64,000 bases of DNA from an uncultured Selenomonadales bacterium (GTDB taxonomy: Bacteria > Bacillota > Negativicutes > Selenomonadales > Selenomonadaceae), in contig CALDHY010000007.1 in assembly GCA_937901445.1 (NCBI GenBank), positions 3,064 through 67,063 on the forward strand. The letters are read 5' to 3'. Position numbers and translations under genes: made by a program. The first letter of the stretch is position 1. Every line of letters starts with the position of its first letter. The notes under the pieces were generated by a model, which made no database searches, was not told the DNA's origin, and saw nothing but the letters and a program-made list of their open reading frames with translations. Positions 35,567 through 44,289 of the stretch are shown here, one piece after another.

Positions 35567-36993
35567 TAGTTAGCAATTTCGTCAACTGTAGGTACAATGA
35601 TAATATATTCGCCGTTGTGCGATTTTCTCAACAAGTCAAGCATATAATCTTCAGGGATGCTGACGCAACCGGCAGTTGTCCAACGCCCCAAGCTCTTGCA
35701 GTGCAGGAAAATTGCCGCGCCTTTCCCAACAATCGTCGGATTAATATTAAAGCCTATATTCATTGCATATTGATATTGATAATATTCCTGCAGATGTTCG
35801 CCGGAAATTCTGTAGGAAGATTCAACCCATTGGTTATACGTCGAACTTTCCGCGCTAAGGTAAGAGTTCGGCGTTATTTTTTTGTACGTCATTTCAGTAC
35901 CGGGATTATCGCCGAGTCCAAAAGAATACAAAATTGGAAAAGCTCCAACAGGCGTTGTTCCGTCGCCTGCCGTGCGATTGTAGCTTAAGCCGTTGCGCCC
36001 GTACCCGCAATAAGTTTCAAAGTCTTCGTACCATTCGCCGTCAATTTTATTCCACAAGCTTAAAGTATGATCTACCACCAAAATAATTTGGTCTGTCTTT
36101 TGTGCGGTTGCCGAATTTGCCAAAAGGTTTTCAATTTTCATTTTATCACTGCTCCAATTTGTTAAAGCGTTAAGTCGCGCAGATTCTTTTTCATTCGCCG
36201 AAAGTTTTTTGTAATTGGCGGCTAATGATTCTTCCCACGCGCCGTAAACAGGATTTGGGAAGGCGATAAATTTTGTGCCGAAATTATTTCTGTTTTTATC
36301 GACGACAGAATTTCTTTCGGCGGTAAGTTTGTCGTAAGTTTCAAGCGGAAAATCTCCGATGCTATCGCCCATATAAAGTATAACGTCATATTTTTTTGCA
36401 ATGGCGGCAAAACGCGCTTGCTTGTTGCTGGTGTTAGTTTTAAAAAGGAAATGGTTTTTATCAGCTTGCGGGAAACCGAGCTTTTCAAAATTTTTAATGG
36501 TGCCTTCAAGTTCTGTATCAGCGTGGCGGTTTGAAACATAAAAAATTTCAACGCCCTTTGAGTCAACGTACTGCATACAGTCAACCGCGCCGGGCATAGC
36601 AGAGGCAACAGCCGCGTTGCACCAATCAACCCAATTTTGTCTTTGATAAGCTTTGCCTGTACCGACGAACGCCGAATGATGAGGCAAGTTTAACAAAATT
36701 GTTTCGTCCACGTCGAGAATAATTGCAAGCGGTTTATCTTTGCGCGTATGATTTTTTACGGCTGTATCAACTTGAGTTTTAACGGCGTTGTAAGCTTGAT
36801 AACAGAGCGCGCGGTATTCGGCTGAAGTGTTCATCCACGCCAAGCTCATAATATTTTCGTTATAGATTTTTTCTTGTGCATAGTAATTTTCTGATTCGGC
36901 GTTTAATTCTTGAACAGTTTTAGCCGCGCAGAAATTATTTGCAAACACAAAACTTAAACCGAGTGCAAACGTTTTTAAAAATTTTTTCTTCAA
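35563..36993 (-). CDS. Secreted HAD acid phosphatase fused to L,D-transpeptidase-like domain
   Basis: 476 residues. Signal peptide (KTFALGLSFVFANNFCAAK), then a class C (e(P4)-like) HAD phosphatase domain about 30-255: ILDVDETIL supplies the nucleophile and general acid, FYVSNRH motif II, and LYMGDSIGDF the C-terminal Asp motif. A second domain at about 290-475 resembles L,D-transpeptidases (YkuD): GDGTTPVGAFPI, an HCKS motif and TTAGCVSIPEDYM with the catalytic Cys. It therefore probably acts in the periplasm on phosphate esters and on peptidoglycan. Start is a TTG behind GGAGG. Confidence 0.8.
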   Translation of the reverse strand: MKKKFLKTFALGLSFVFANNFCAAKTVQELNAESENYYAQEKIYNENIMSLAWMNTSAEYRALCYQAYNAVKTQVDTAVKNHTRKDKPLAIILDVDETILLNLPHHSAFVGTGKAYQRQNWVDWCNAAVASAMPGAVDCMQYVDSKGVEIFYVSNRHADTELEGTIKNFEKLGFPQADKNHFLFKTNTSNKQARFAAIAKKYDVILYMGDSIGDFPLETYDKLTAERNSVVDKNRNNFGTKFIAFPNPVYGAWEESLAANYKKLSANEKESARLNALTNWSSDKMKIENLLANSATAQKTDQIILVVDHTLSLWNKIDGEWYEDFETYCGYGRNGLSYNRTAGDGTTPVGAFPILYSFGLGDNPGTEMTYKKITPNSYLSAESSTYNQWVESSYRISGEHLQEYYQYQYAMNIGFNINPTIVGKGAAIFLHCKSLGRWTTAGCVSIPEDYMLDLLRKSHNGEYIIIVPTVDEIANY

Positions 36994-37205
36994 TTCAAAT
37001 TACCTCCAAAAATAAAAAATCGCCGTTACGGCAAAGAATTTCTTGCATTATAAAACCCGCTGTGTTATAATTGTTTAAAATTAATTTTAAAATTATTAAA
37101 CATCATAACCACCAACGGGGGAAAAAGATTCATTTTTATTAAATTATGAAAAAATTATAACCCGTAAAAGATTTTTTGTCAAATTTATTTAAGGAGGCAA
37201 TTTAA

Positions 37206-38309
37206 ATGAAAAATCAACTTCAAATTTTTAACAATCCCTATTTCGGGATTATCCGCACAATTTTAATTAATAGTGAGCCGTGGTTTGTGGCAGTTGACGT
37301 TTGCCGCGCTTTGGAATACACAAATAGTCGTAAAGCTATTAATGACCACGTTTATGAGGAAGATAAAATGGTTTTAAGCCGTAAGCAATTTGAAGAAATG
37401 GCGTTAAATCAAGATAGTAACGAAACGTTACGGTCAATATTTGGCGCGGAATTTGGCAGTACACAGCGCATAACTCTAATAAATGAAAGTGGCGTTTATG
37501 CATTAATTTTCGGTTCAAACTTGCCGAAAGCGAAAGAATTTAAACACTATGTAACATCTGAAGTTTTGCCGTCAATCCGCAAGTATGGTTATTATGTTGC
37601 GCCGAATATTGAAAATGTCCTTAGCAACATGGCGCAAAATTTAACCAGCGACAGCGGGGAATTGGCTTGCCTTACCGCTCGAACGCCAATGATTTCTTTG
37701 CAAATTGAAGCTATGATGAAAAAAATCTTGGCAGACTACAAAAAAAATCCCGATAAACTTGTTGCGGTTATTGAAGATTTGCCGGGCGAAATTTGGAAAT
37801 GGTTTAAAGGCTACGAGGGAATTTATCAAGGTAGCAACAAGGGGCGTGCAAGAAGCTTTTTCAGAGGCAAATGCAGACTCCTTAAGCCGACACCCAGTCA
37901 CAGAGGTTATCTTGGAATTTGTTTATATACTTATGATAAGAAAACCAAAAAGCAACGTAAAAAAACTTTTCGTCTTAACCGCTTAATTGCCGAACTTTTT
38001 GTACCAAATCCCGAAAATAAGCCTGAAGTTCATCACAAAGATAACGACAAGACAAATAACGCCGCCGACAATCTCGAATGGGTAACCGGTGAAGAAAACA
38101 GAGAATACGCGCACAAAGACGGACGCTATTTGAAGGGCGAAAAAAATCCCACCGCAAAATTGACTGAAGATGACGTGCGTTTCATTCGTCAAAATTACAA
38201 GGCGGGCGATCCTGAATTTGGCAACATTGCACTTGCTAAAAAATTCGGAGTTTCTGACGTTACGATTACCAATATTGTAACATTTAAATCTTGGAAACAC
38301 GTCCAATAA
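37206..38309 (+). CDS. Bro-N antirepressor fused to NUMOD4-HNH endonuclease and HTH
   Basis: 367 residues. Residues 1-115 form a Bro-N domain of phage antirepressors (WFVAVDVCRALEYTN, ESGVYALIFGSNLPKAKEFK). A linker is followed at about 185-215 by a NUMOD4 module (EIWKWFKGYEGIYQGSNKGR), an HNH nuclease (EVHHKDNDKTNNAADNLEWV, about 275-300) and a C-terminal helix-turn-helix (KLTEDDVRFIRQNY...VSDVTITNI). It is a lone gene with a strong AAGGAGG site and its own terminator. It is probably a phage-derived gene invaded by a homing-endonuclease module. Confidence 0.85.
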   Translation: MKNQLQIFNNPYFGIIRTILINSEPWFVAVDVCRALEYTNSRKAINDHVYEEDKMVLSRKQFEEMALNQDSNETLRSIFGAEFGSTQRITLINESGVYALIFGSNLPKAKEFKHYVTSEVLPSIRKYGYYVAPNIENVLSNMAQNLTSDSGELACLTARTPMISLQIEAMMKKILADYKKNPDKLVAVIEDLPGEIWKWFKGYEGIYQGSNKGRARSFFRGKCRLLKPTPSHRGYLGICLYTYDKKTKKQRKKTFRLNRLIAELFVPNPENKPEVHHKDNDKTNNAADNLEWVTGEENREYAHKDGRYLKGEKNPTAKLTEDDVRFIRQNYKAGDPEFGNIALAKKFGVSDVTITNIVTFKSWKHVQ

Positions 38310-38310
38310 C

Positions 38311-38335
38311 TGAAAAAAGCTTCCGAAGAAGCTTT
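38311..38335 (-). terminator. Terminator of the purine permease gene
   Basis: AAAGCTTC/GAAGCTTT stem with CGAA loop; on the minus strand it is followed by six T. Confidence 0.7.
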
Positions 38336-38359
38336 AAACATTCGCAAATTATATTTTAA

Positions 38360-38393
38360 AAGTTTATCCGGTTGGAACGGCTAAACTTTTTTT
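38360..38393 (+). terminator. Terminator of the Bro-N/HNH gene
   Basis: AAGTTTA+CCG pairs with CGG+TAAACTT across single-base bulges, loop GTTGGAA, then a T-rich run. Confidence 0.65.
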
Positions 38394-38419
38394 CTTTACA
38401 AAGTATAACAGAAAAATTT

Positions 38420-39712
38420 TTACATTGCAAGTTGTCCGGCAAATAAAAATGCCATTAAAATTAAGAGCGGGTGAACTTCAGCAAATTTGCCTGTAACAAT
38501 TTTCAAAATGACGTAAGATATAATTCCAATTCCAATACCGGTTGTGATTGAGTATGTGAAAGGAATTAAAACCATTGTAAGAAATGCAGGGAACGCCTCG
38601 CTGTATTCATCCCAATTAATCGTGGCAACGTTGGCGCACATAAAGCAACCGGTTAAAATTAACGCCGGAGCCGTAACTGAAGGCAACGAAGAAATAGCCG
38701 CCGCCAATGGTTGCAGGAAAATCATTGCAATAAATAACGCCGCCGTAACAACTGAAGTAAAGCCCGTGCGTCCGCCCGCTGAAACGCCTGTACCGCTTTC
38801 AACATAAGCTGAAGTCGGACTCGTGCCGCAAAACGCACCAACAAAACTTGCCACTGAATCAGCAAGTAACGCGCTTTTTAAATTGGGAAATTGCCCGTCC
38901 TTAATCAAGCCGGCTTGCCGCCCGATTCCCAACATTGTACCCGTTGTATCAAACAAGGTTACCAATAACAAAGTAAAAATTACCGGCGCAAGCGTCAAAA
39001 TATCGCCGAATTGAACTTGCATAAATGTCTGGTCAAATCCGCTCGGCATTGAAATAAATTCGTTCGGTAATTCCCACCAACCTAAAATTTTTGCAACTAT
39101 CGCCGTTAATATCATTCCCAAAAATACCGCGCCGCTGACTCTTAAAACCATCAGCAACATTGTTATGACAAGCCCCGCTACAGTCAAAATAAAAACGTGA
39201 TCCGAAAAACTGCCGAAACTTACCATCGTTGCCTCTGACGGCATAACGATATGACCGTTGCGAAATCCTATCAAGGCTATAAACAATCCAATTCCGGCGG
39301 CGATTGATTTTTTCAGCGGCTCGGGAATTGAATTTATAAACATTTCACGAAATGAAGTCAAAGACAAAATTATAAAAATTCCCGACGCTATAACTGCCGC
39401 GCCGAATGCTTCTTGCCACGGTACGCCCATTGAAATTATAACCGTGTAGACAACGTATGCATTTATTCCCAATCCCGGAGCTATCGCGATTGGATAGTTG
39501 GCTATTGCACCCATTATCAAGGTTCCGGTAACTGCCGCGATTATCGTTGCAATGTATACGCCGCCGAAATTTACGCCGCCCGCGCTGAATACCGACGGGT
39601 TGACAATGACGATATACACCATTGATAAAAAAGTTGTAACGCCCGCCAAAATTTCTGTACGTAAATTTGTTTTGCGCTCTTCAAATTGAAAATATTTTTT
39701 CAGACTTTCCAA
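38420..39712 (-). CDS. Purine (hypoxanthine/guanine) permease, AzgA-like
   Basis: 430-residue NCS2/AzgA-family transporter with about 12-14 TM helices importing purine bases by proton symport. Family features: FQFEERKTNLRTEILAGVTTFLSMVYI at the N-terminus, ANYPIAIAPGLGINAY near 75, TLFDTTGTMLGIG near 260 and GTSPTSAYVESGTGVSAGGRTG near 300. It is closest to the AzgA/PbuG/PbuO group. It starts at a TTG behind GAAGGGAG. Confidence 0.9.
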   Translation of the reverse strand: MESLKKYFQFEERKTNLRTEILAGVTTFLSMVYIVIVNPSVFSAGGVNFGGVYIATIIAAVTGTLIMGAIANYPIAIAPGLGINAYVVYTVIISMGVPWQEAFGAAVIASGIFIILSLTSFREMFINSIPEPLKKSIAAGIGLFIALIGFRNGHIVMPSEATMVSFGSFSDHVFILTVAGLVITMLLMVLRVSGAVFLGMILTAIVAKILGWWELPNEFISMPSGFDQTFMQVQFGDILTLAPVIFTLLLVTLFDTTGTMLGIGRQAGLIKDGQFPNLKSALLADSVASFVGAFCGTSPTSAYVESGTGVSAGGRTGFTSVVTAALFIAMIFLQPLAAAISSLPSVTAPALILTGCFMCANVATINWDEYSEAFPAFLTMVLIPFTYSITTGIGIGIISYVILKIVTGKFAEVHPLLILMAFLFAGQLAM

Positions 39713-39774
39713 TAAAAAAACTCCCTTCAGTTTTTTAACTTAAACCTTAGGGATTTTACGCCGAATTATATTTC

Positions 39775-39803
39775 TTTGCAAATAAAATTTTTTAGATTAT
39801 AAT
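39775..39803 (+). promoter_or_regulatory. Sense promoter of peptide locus 2
   Basis: TTTGCA (39775-39780), 17-base spacer, TATAAT (39798-39803). RNA start predicted near 39810. Confidence 0.7.
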
Positions 39804-39816
39804 AATGACACTGCTG

Positions 39817-39849
39817 CTCCCGTAGTCGCAGAATTGCGTACGAAGGGAG
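39817..39849 (+). promoter_or_regulatory. Shine-Dalgarno-sequestering hairpin, locus 2
   Basis: CTCCC (39817-39821) pairs with GGGAG (39845-39849). Inside it GTA/TAC and CGCA/TGCG pair around a GAAT loop. The ribosome site GGGAGG of the peptide gene is thereby masked. Confidence 0.75.
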
Positions 39850-39858
39850 GTGTTAACA

Positions 39859-39942
39859 GTGACAGATATTTTAATCTCGATTGGCGTCAATGTAATCTCC
39901 GGTCTTATCGTCAACTACATTTGGCGTCGCTGGTTCAAATGA
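39859..39942 (+). CDS. 27-residue hydrophobic peptide, type I toxin-like
   Basis: MTDILISIGVNVISG... ending YIWRRWFK: a single TM helix with a positively charged, aromatic C-terminus, typical of membrane-acting type I toxins. GTG start behind GGGAGGTG. The locus has its own near-consensus promoter, a leader hairpin hiding the ribosome site, a strong terminator and an opposing promoter beyond the 3' end. The layout repeats that of 31115-31195, though the peptides share only the general pattern. Not an annotated family that I can name. Confidence 0.72.
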   Translation: MTDILISIGVNVISGLIVNYIWRRWFK

Positions 39943-39997
39943 AGCAGCAGCAGGTAACCCCGCCCGCTAACTGAATCCTCATAGGTTATGGCAAACT

Positions 39998-40038
39998 AAA
40001 AGACCTGCGGTTATTCCCCAATTCGCCGTAGGTCTTTT
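39998..40038. terminator. Terminator of peptide locus 2 (symmetrical)
   Basis: AAAAGACCTGCGG (39998-40010) pairs with CCGTAGGTCTTTT (40026-40038) with one G-U pair. It could act on either strand. Confidence 0.8.
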
Positions 40039-40077
40039 AGCTTTGGTGTTAAAGTAACAGATATTAAATTTTCTCAA

Positions 40078-40106
40078 ATTATGCATAAATATTAGCATAA
40101 TCGCAA
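40078..40106 (-). promoter_or_regulatory. Possible antisense promoter of locus 2
   Basis: Minus strand TTGCGA (40106-40101), 17-base spacer, CATAAT (40083-40078). It overlaps the inverted repeat ATTATGC/GCATAAT (40078-40101), so it might instead be an operator. RNA from it would cross the terminator of the peptide mRNA. Confidence 0.4.
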
Positions 40107-40126
40107 AATTTTTTCAAGCAAAAATT

Positions 40127-41905
40127 TCAAAGTGCCGCGTAGTATTGCTGAATTTTTCTTGCCATTAAAACTCTGCGCGCCTTCAGAAAATCTTGATAAT
40201 TTTCAAACGTCATATTTATAATTTCAGGCGGTATGCAATTTTCCTCAAGGTTTTTGTAAAAAATATCTTCGCCCAAATTTTGTAACGCCTGCGAAAAATA
40301 TTCATTCGGCGGACGCTTGCCAATGGAAATATTTAAAGTTGTATCAAGGTAGGCGTAATTTGCAACTTGATTGTATAAAGCTCTGTCGTTAAAGCCGTTT
40401 TGGCGCAGATATTCTTTTGGGAAAATGTGGTGAACATCTCCAACAATCGTTATTAAATCTGCAACGCCTGAACTATTTGACAACAAGGAATTATCCTTGA
40501 AAAAAATTTGCGCGGCAAGGTAAACGTTAAAGTACGGGCTTGAAATTGAGGAAGTTTCCAAATTTTGTACAAGGCGCACTTTCCAAAAATTTTCCGGCAA
40601 CAGGGCGCGTTCGTTTTCTTCAAAGAAAGTTTTAAAGCCTTTCGACGCAATGTCGCGCAGATCTCGATCCATTTGCGATTCAGAGGAAGTTATATATCTG
40701 CCGGTTAAAGTTGAAAGTACAAACCACTTTTGAACGTACTTTTTAATTTCAGTTTTTGGAACTTCGCCGCTTTGTTGCAGAATTAAAAACAGCGTGTAAG
40801 CAAAGTCCAGCGTAATTTTTGAGTTTAAAATTTTCGGCGTTATGAATCCGGCTGACTTAATCGCCAAAATAAAATTTTTGAAGTTATATTCGTTCACAAA
40901 ATTTGAAATACCAACATTCAATTTGTTAAAGCTGTCATCAATAATTTCTTCCTTGAAAGTGCGCTCCTCAAAATCCCTGCCGGAAAGTAAACTTACAAGC
41001 ACGCTCAATTTGCCGCGTACAAAAACATTCATACAGGAAACACGCAACATATCGCTGTAATCAGGCGCGTAAATTTCGTCAACGCCGTTTTTCAGCCATG
41101 AAATTTTTTGCGCGTATTCGGAGTTCATAAATTCTTTGTCGCCGCTCTCAATTTTGGAATAAAAGGAATTGTCGACAATCAAGCGGCAAAAATAATCTAT
41201 TGCCTTTCGCAAAATCATTCCGTTATTTGCACTGTCAGCCGCAATTTTTGACATTGCAAAATCTGCCTCGTTTAAGCGTTTGCCCTGCGAATTGATACGC
41301 ACAAAAATTTCTGTAACGTCATTGATATTCAAACTTGGTACAAGCTGAATTACTCCGAGTTGACAATTTGCTATTGCCCGCAATTTTGTAAGGGATTTTT
41401 CAATTTCTTTTTTATTGGCGTCAGGATTATTTTCAATATATTTTTCTATGAAGTCGTAAGTGGAAAAATCCGGCTCAAAAACTTTTGAAATATCCGCAAT
41501 CCACGCGCTGTCTTTGGCGTGCGCGGCTGAAGTAACTGCAAATCTTTCGTCATCATTTTTGGCAACGGGATTAAATGCAATACGAATAATTTTTTCTTCG
41601 TAGTTTTCGGTTAAGATTTTTTGTCCCGCAATCGCCGTCATTAAAGCCGTAACTCGTTGTTGCCCGTCGATTAAAATTTTTTTGCCGCCGGAATTTTCGC
41701 CGTTTTTCAATCGTACATTGGGATTCTGCCAGATAATTAAGTAGCCGGTAGGGTAGCCGTTGTACAGTGAATCAATCAAGTTTCTAACCTGCGTACTTGA
41801 CCAGACAAACGGGCGTTGAATTTCCGGCACGGCAATTTCGCCGGTTTTAATATAGTTCAAAAGATTTTCAACTGAATAACTATGCACGTGATATTTATTG
41901 CTCAT
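40127..41905 (-). CDS. DUF262/DUF1524 (GmrSD-like) nuclease
   Basis: 592-residue cytosolic protein. The N-terminal DUF262 domain (about 1-230) has VPEIQRPFVWSSTQVRNLIDS and the defining ILIDGQQRVTAL motif of ParB/Srx-fold NTPases. The C-terminal DUF1524 region contains the HNH signature GDVHHIFPKEYL near 490. GmrSD-type proteins of this layout act as nucleotide-dependent restriction enzymes against modified phage DNA, so an antiphage role is likely but unproven. It stands alone with no modification gene. ATG behind GGAGG. Confidence 0.85.
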   Translation of the reverse strand: MSNKYHVHSYSVENLLNYIKTGEIAVPEIQRPFVWSSTQVRNLIDSLYNGYPTGYLIIWQNPNVRLKNGENSGGKKILIDGQQRVTALMTAIAGQKILTENYEEKIIRIAFNPVAKNDDERFAVTSAAHAKDSAWIADISKVFEPDFSTYDFIEKYIENNPDANKKEIEKSLTKLRAIANCQLGVIQLVPSLNINDVTEIFVRINSQGKRLNEADFAMSKIAADSANNGMILRKAIDYFCRLIVDNSFYSKIESGDKEFMNSEYAQKISWLKNGVDEIYAPDYSDMLRVSCMNVFVRGKLSVLVSLLSGRDFEERTFKEEIIDDSFNKLNVGISNFVNEYNFKNFILAIKSAGFITPKILNSKITLDFAYTLFLILQQSGEVPKTEIKKYVQKWFVLSTLTGRYITSSESQMDRDLRDIASKGFKTFFEENERALLPENFWKVRLVQNLETSSISSPYFNVYLAAQIFFKDNSLLSNSSGVADLITIVGDVHHIFPKEYLRQNGFNDRALYNQVANYAYLDTTLNISIGKRPPNEYFSQALQNLGEDIFYKNLEENCIPPEIINMTFENYQDFLKARRVLMARKIQQYYAAL

Positions 41906-41967
41906 TTTTTACCTCCAAAAATTTTTTTCATTATAACCAACGGCAAAATATTTTTCAAGGCGGCGCG

Positions 41968-41996
41968 TTGACTTTGCATTTGAATTGCAGTATATT
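41968..41996 (+). promoter_or_regulatory. Predicted promoter of mutAB
   Basis: TTGACT (41968-41973), 17-base spacer, TATATT (41991-41996), 31 bases before mutA. No B12-box or cobalamin riboswitch is visible in the short leader. Confidence 0.65.
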
Positions 41997-42027
41997 TTTC
42001 TAAATAACTGTAAAGGAGAAAAAATGT

Positions 42028-44187
42028 ATGAGCGAAGAAAAAAAATCTGCAGAGTTAGATTTGCAGGCAATAATCAAAAAAGCTGAAGCGCAGACAGATT
42101 TTCCGGAAGTTCCGCTGGATGAGTTTGAAATTCCCACTTACGAACAATGGAAAGAAGCTTGTATCGAGCTTTTAAAAGGCGCGCCCTTTGAAAAGAAAAT
42201 GTATACCAAAACTCAAGAGGGCATCACTTTCGAGCCTATGTATTTTCACAATGATACAGAATCTATTCAACCTAAAAATTCTTTTCCGGGCATGGGCGAT
42301 TATTTGCGCGGCGCGACCGTCAACGGCTATGTTAAATCAGCATGGGGCATCGCGCAGGCTTGCGACGAAACTTTCCCTGAAGAAAATAACGAACTTTTGA
42401 AACACGAAATTGACAAAGGCTCCACGATTTATAATGTTCAAATTGATTGTGCTACAAAGAAAAATGTTGACGCTACAGTTTGCAAACACCCCGGCAAGGG
42501 CGGCGTAAGCTTAACCACGCTTGAGGACGTTGAAATTTTACTTAAAGATTTAAAACTTGATAAATATCCGCTGTACGTTTACGCGGGCGCAAGCAGTGCG
42601 CCTATTCTTGCGTTGATAATTGCGGCTGTCAAGAAAAACGGCGGCGACGTTTCAAAATTGCGCGGCTTTGTTGGAGCTAATCCTATTGGCGAATTGGCGG
42701 CGAACGGTGAATTAAATCAATCGCTTGAAAAACTTTATGACGAAGCGGCGGCGGTTGCAAAGTGGGCAGTCAAAAACGCGCCTGAACTCAAAACTTTTAT
42801 GGTTAAAAGCGACGTATTTTCTAACGGCGGCGCAAATGACGTTCAAGAAATTGCCTATACACTTTCGGCGGCGGTTGCTTATATTCGTGCGTTATTGGAG
42901 CGCGGCTTGACGATCGATGAAGCGGCTGAACAAATTATGTTCGGACTTTCAGCCGGTGCAAATTTCTTTATGCAGGTTGCAAAATTCCGCGCAATTCGTC
43001 CAATTTGGGCAGAAATCATTAAAGCGTTCGGCGGCAGTGAAAAAGTTCAACATATCCACGTACACGCACGCCCCGCGCTTTTCTTCAAAACTGTTTATGA
43101 TCCGTACGTTAATATGTTGCGTAATACTTCAGAACTTTTCTCGGCGGTTGTAGGCGGGCTTGATTCATTTGAAAACGCGCCCTTTGATGAGCCGATTAGA
43201 AAAGGCGATGAATTCAGCCGCCGTATCGCACGCAATATGCAGATTATTTTACAGGAAGAATTTGGACTGTTACAGCCTATTGACCCGGCAGGCGGCAGTT
43301 GGGCGGTTGAAACTCTTACTAAACAAATTAAAGAAAAAATTTGGGCAGAATTTCAAAATATCGAAGGCAAGGGCGGAATTGTTGCCGCGCTCAAGGAAGG
43401 TTATCCTCAAGCCGAAATTCAAAAAATCCTTGACGCAAGATTTAAAGCCGTTGAGTCCCGCCGTGATAGAATTGTTGGTAGTAATATGTACGCCAATATG
43501 ACTGAAGAACGCCTTGACCCGCGCCCTGAAGATTTTGACGAAAATAAAAAATTACGTACTGAAGCTATTGAAAAATATTTGGCTAATGTTGACGCAAAAG
43601 ACGCGCTTGCAAAAGTTGACGCGACTAATTTTGATACAGTCATTGACGCGGCGGCGGCAGGTGCAACCATTGCCGAAATTCGCTCCGCACTCGGTACAGG
43701 CGATTCTGACAAAGTTCAATATATCGCAGCTCATCGTTTGAGTGAAAAATTTGAGGCACTGCGCGAAGCAACCGAAAAATTTAAAGCTGAAAAGAATGAC
43801 AACGTTAAAATCTTCCTTGCGAATATGGGACCAATTCCTCAACATAAAGCTCGCGCAGATTTCACTACAGGATTTTTACAAGTCGGCGCGTTTGAAGTTT
43901 TGGGAAATAACGGCTTTACAACAGTTGACGAGGCGGCGGCGGCAGCGAAAGAATCCGGCGCAGATGCAGTTGTAATTTGTTCGACTGATGCAACCTACCC
44001 TGAAATTGTTCCCGCGCTTGCGCCTAAACTTCATGAAGCTTTGCCGAATGCTACGGTTTACCTTGCAGGTACTGCACCGGCTGAACTCGTTGAAACTTAC
44101 AAGCAAGCCGGTATTGACGATTATATTAACATTCGCTCGAATTGCTATCAGACTTTAATTTCAATGCAGAAGAAAAAGGGGATTTAA
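42028..44187 (+). CDS. mutA: Methylmalonyl-CoA mutase small subunit
   Basis: 719 residues, the non-catalytic beta subunit partner of MutB. It has the mutase barrel fold (GATVNGYVKSAWGIAQ near 90; EIAYTLSAAVAYIRALLERG near 275) and a C-terminal flavodoxin-like domain. There the B12-binding DxHxxG is replaced by IPQHKARADF, as is normal for small subunits. With MutB it interconverts succinyl-CoA and methylmalonyl-CoA in propionate fermentation; cytosolic. ATG 42028 is preceded by AAGGAGAA. Confidence 0.95.
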   Translation: MSEEKKSAELDLQAIIKKAEAQTDFPEVPLDEFEIPTYEQWKEACIELLKGAPFEKKMYTKTQEGITFEPMYFHNDTESIQPKNSFPGMGDYLRGATVNGYVKSAWGIAQACDETFPEENNELLKHEIDKGSTIYNVQIDCATKKNVDATVCKHPGKGGVSLTTLEDVEILLKDLKLDKYPLYVYAGASSAPILALIIAAVKKNGGDVSKLRGFVGANPIGELAANGELNQSLEKLYDEAAAVAKWAVKNAPELKTFMVKSDVFSNGGANDVQEIAYTLSAAVAYIRALLERGLTIDEAAEQIMFGLSAGANFFMQVAKFRAIRPIWAEIIKAFGGSEKVQHIHVHARPALFFKTVYDPYVNMLRNTSELFSAVVGGLDSFENAPFDEPIRKGDEFSRRIARNMQIILQEEFGLLQPIDPAGGSWAVETLTKQIKEKIWAEFQNIEGKGGIVAALKEGYPQAEIQKILDARFKAVESRRDRIVGSNMYANMTEERLDPRPEDFDENKKLRTEAIEKYLANVDAKDALAKVDATNFDTVIDAAAAGATIAEIRSALGTGDSDKVQYIAAHRLSEKFEALREATEKFKAEKNDNVKIFLANMGPIPQHKARADFTTGFLQVGAFEVLGNNGFTTVDEAAAAAKESGADAVVICSTDATYPEIVPALAPKLHEALPNATVYLAGTAPAELVETYKQAGIDDYINIRSNCYQTLISMQKKKGI

Positions 44188-44264
44188 GGGCTAAGGGCTA
44201 GGGGCTAAGGGCTAAGGAAAATTAAAAAATCCTTAATCCTTAGTCCTTAATCCTTAATCCTTAA
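44184..44264. repeat. Heptamer repeat cluster, inverted pair, between mutA and mutB
   Basis: G-rich units 44184-44219 and C-rich units 44229-44264 flank a short A-rich loop, so the mutAB mRNA would carry a long hairpin here. It could separate expression of the two subunits. Confidence 0.85.
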
Positions 44265-44289
44265 ATTTCGACCGAAGGGAGAAATTTTA

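Noticed and set aside
41997..42027. Cobalamin riboswitch in front of mutA
   Set aside because: The leader after the predicted promoter is only about 25 bases, far too short.
43419..43845. Antisense frames within mutA
   Set aside because: Arise from the biased codons of the sense gene; no promoter, ribosome site or known domain.
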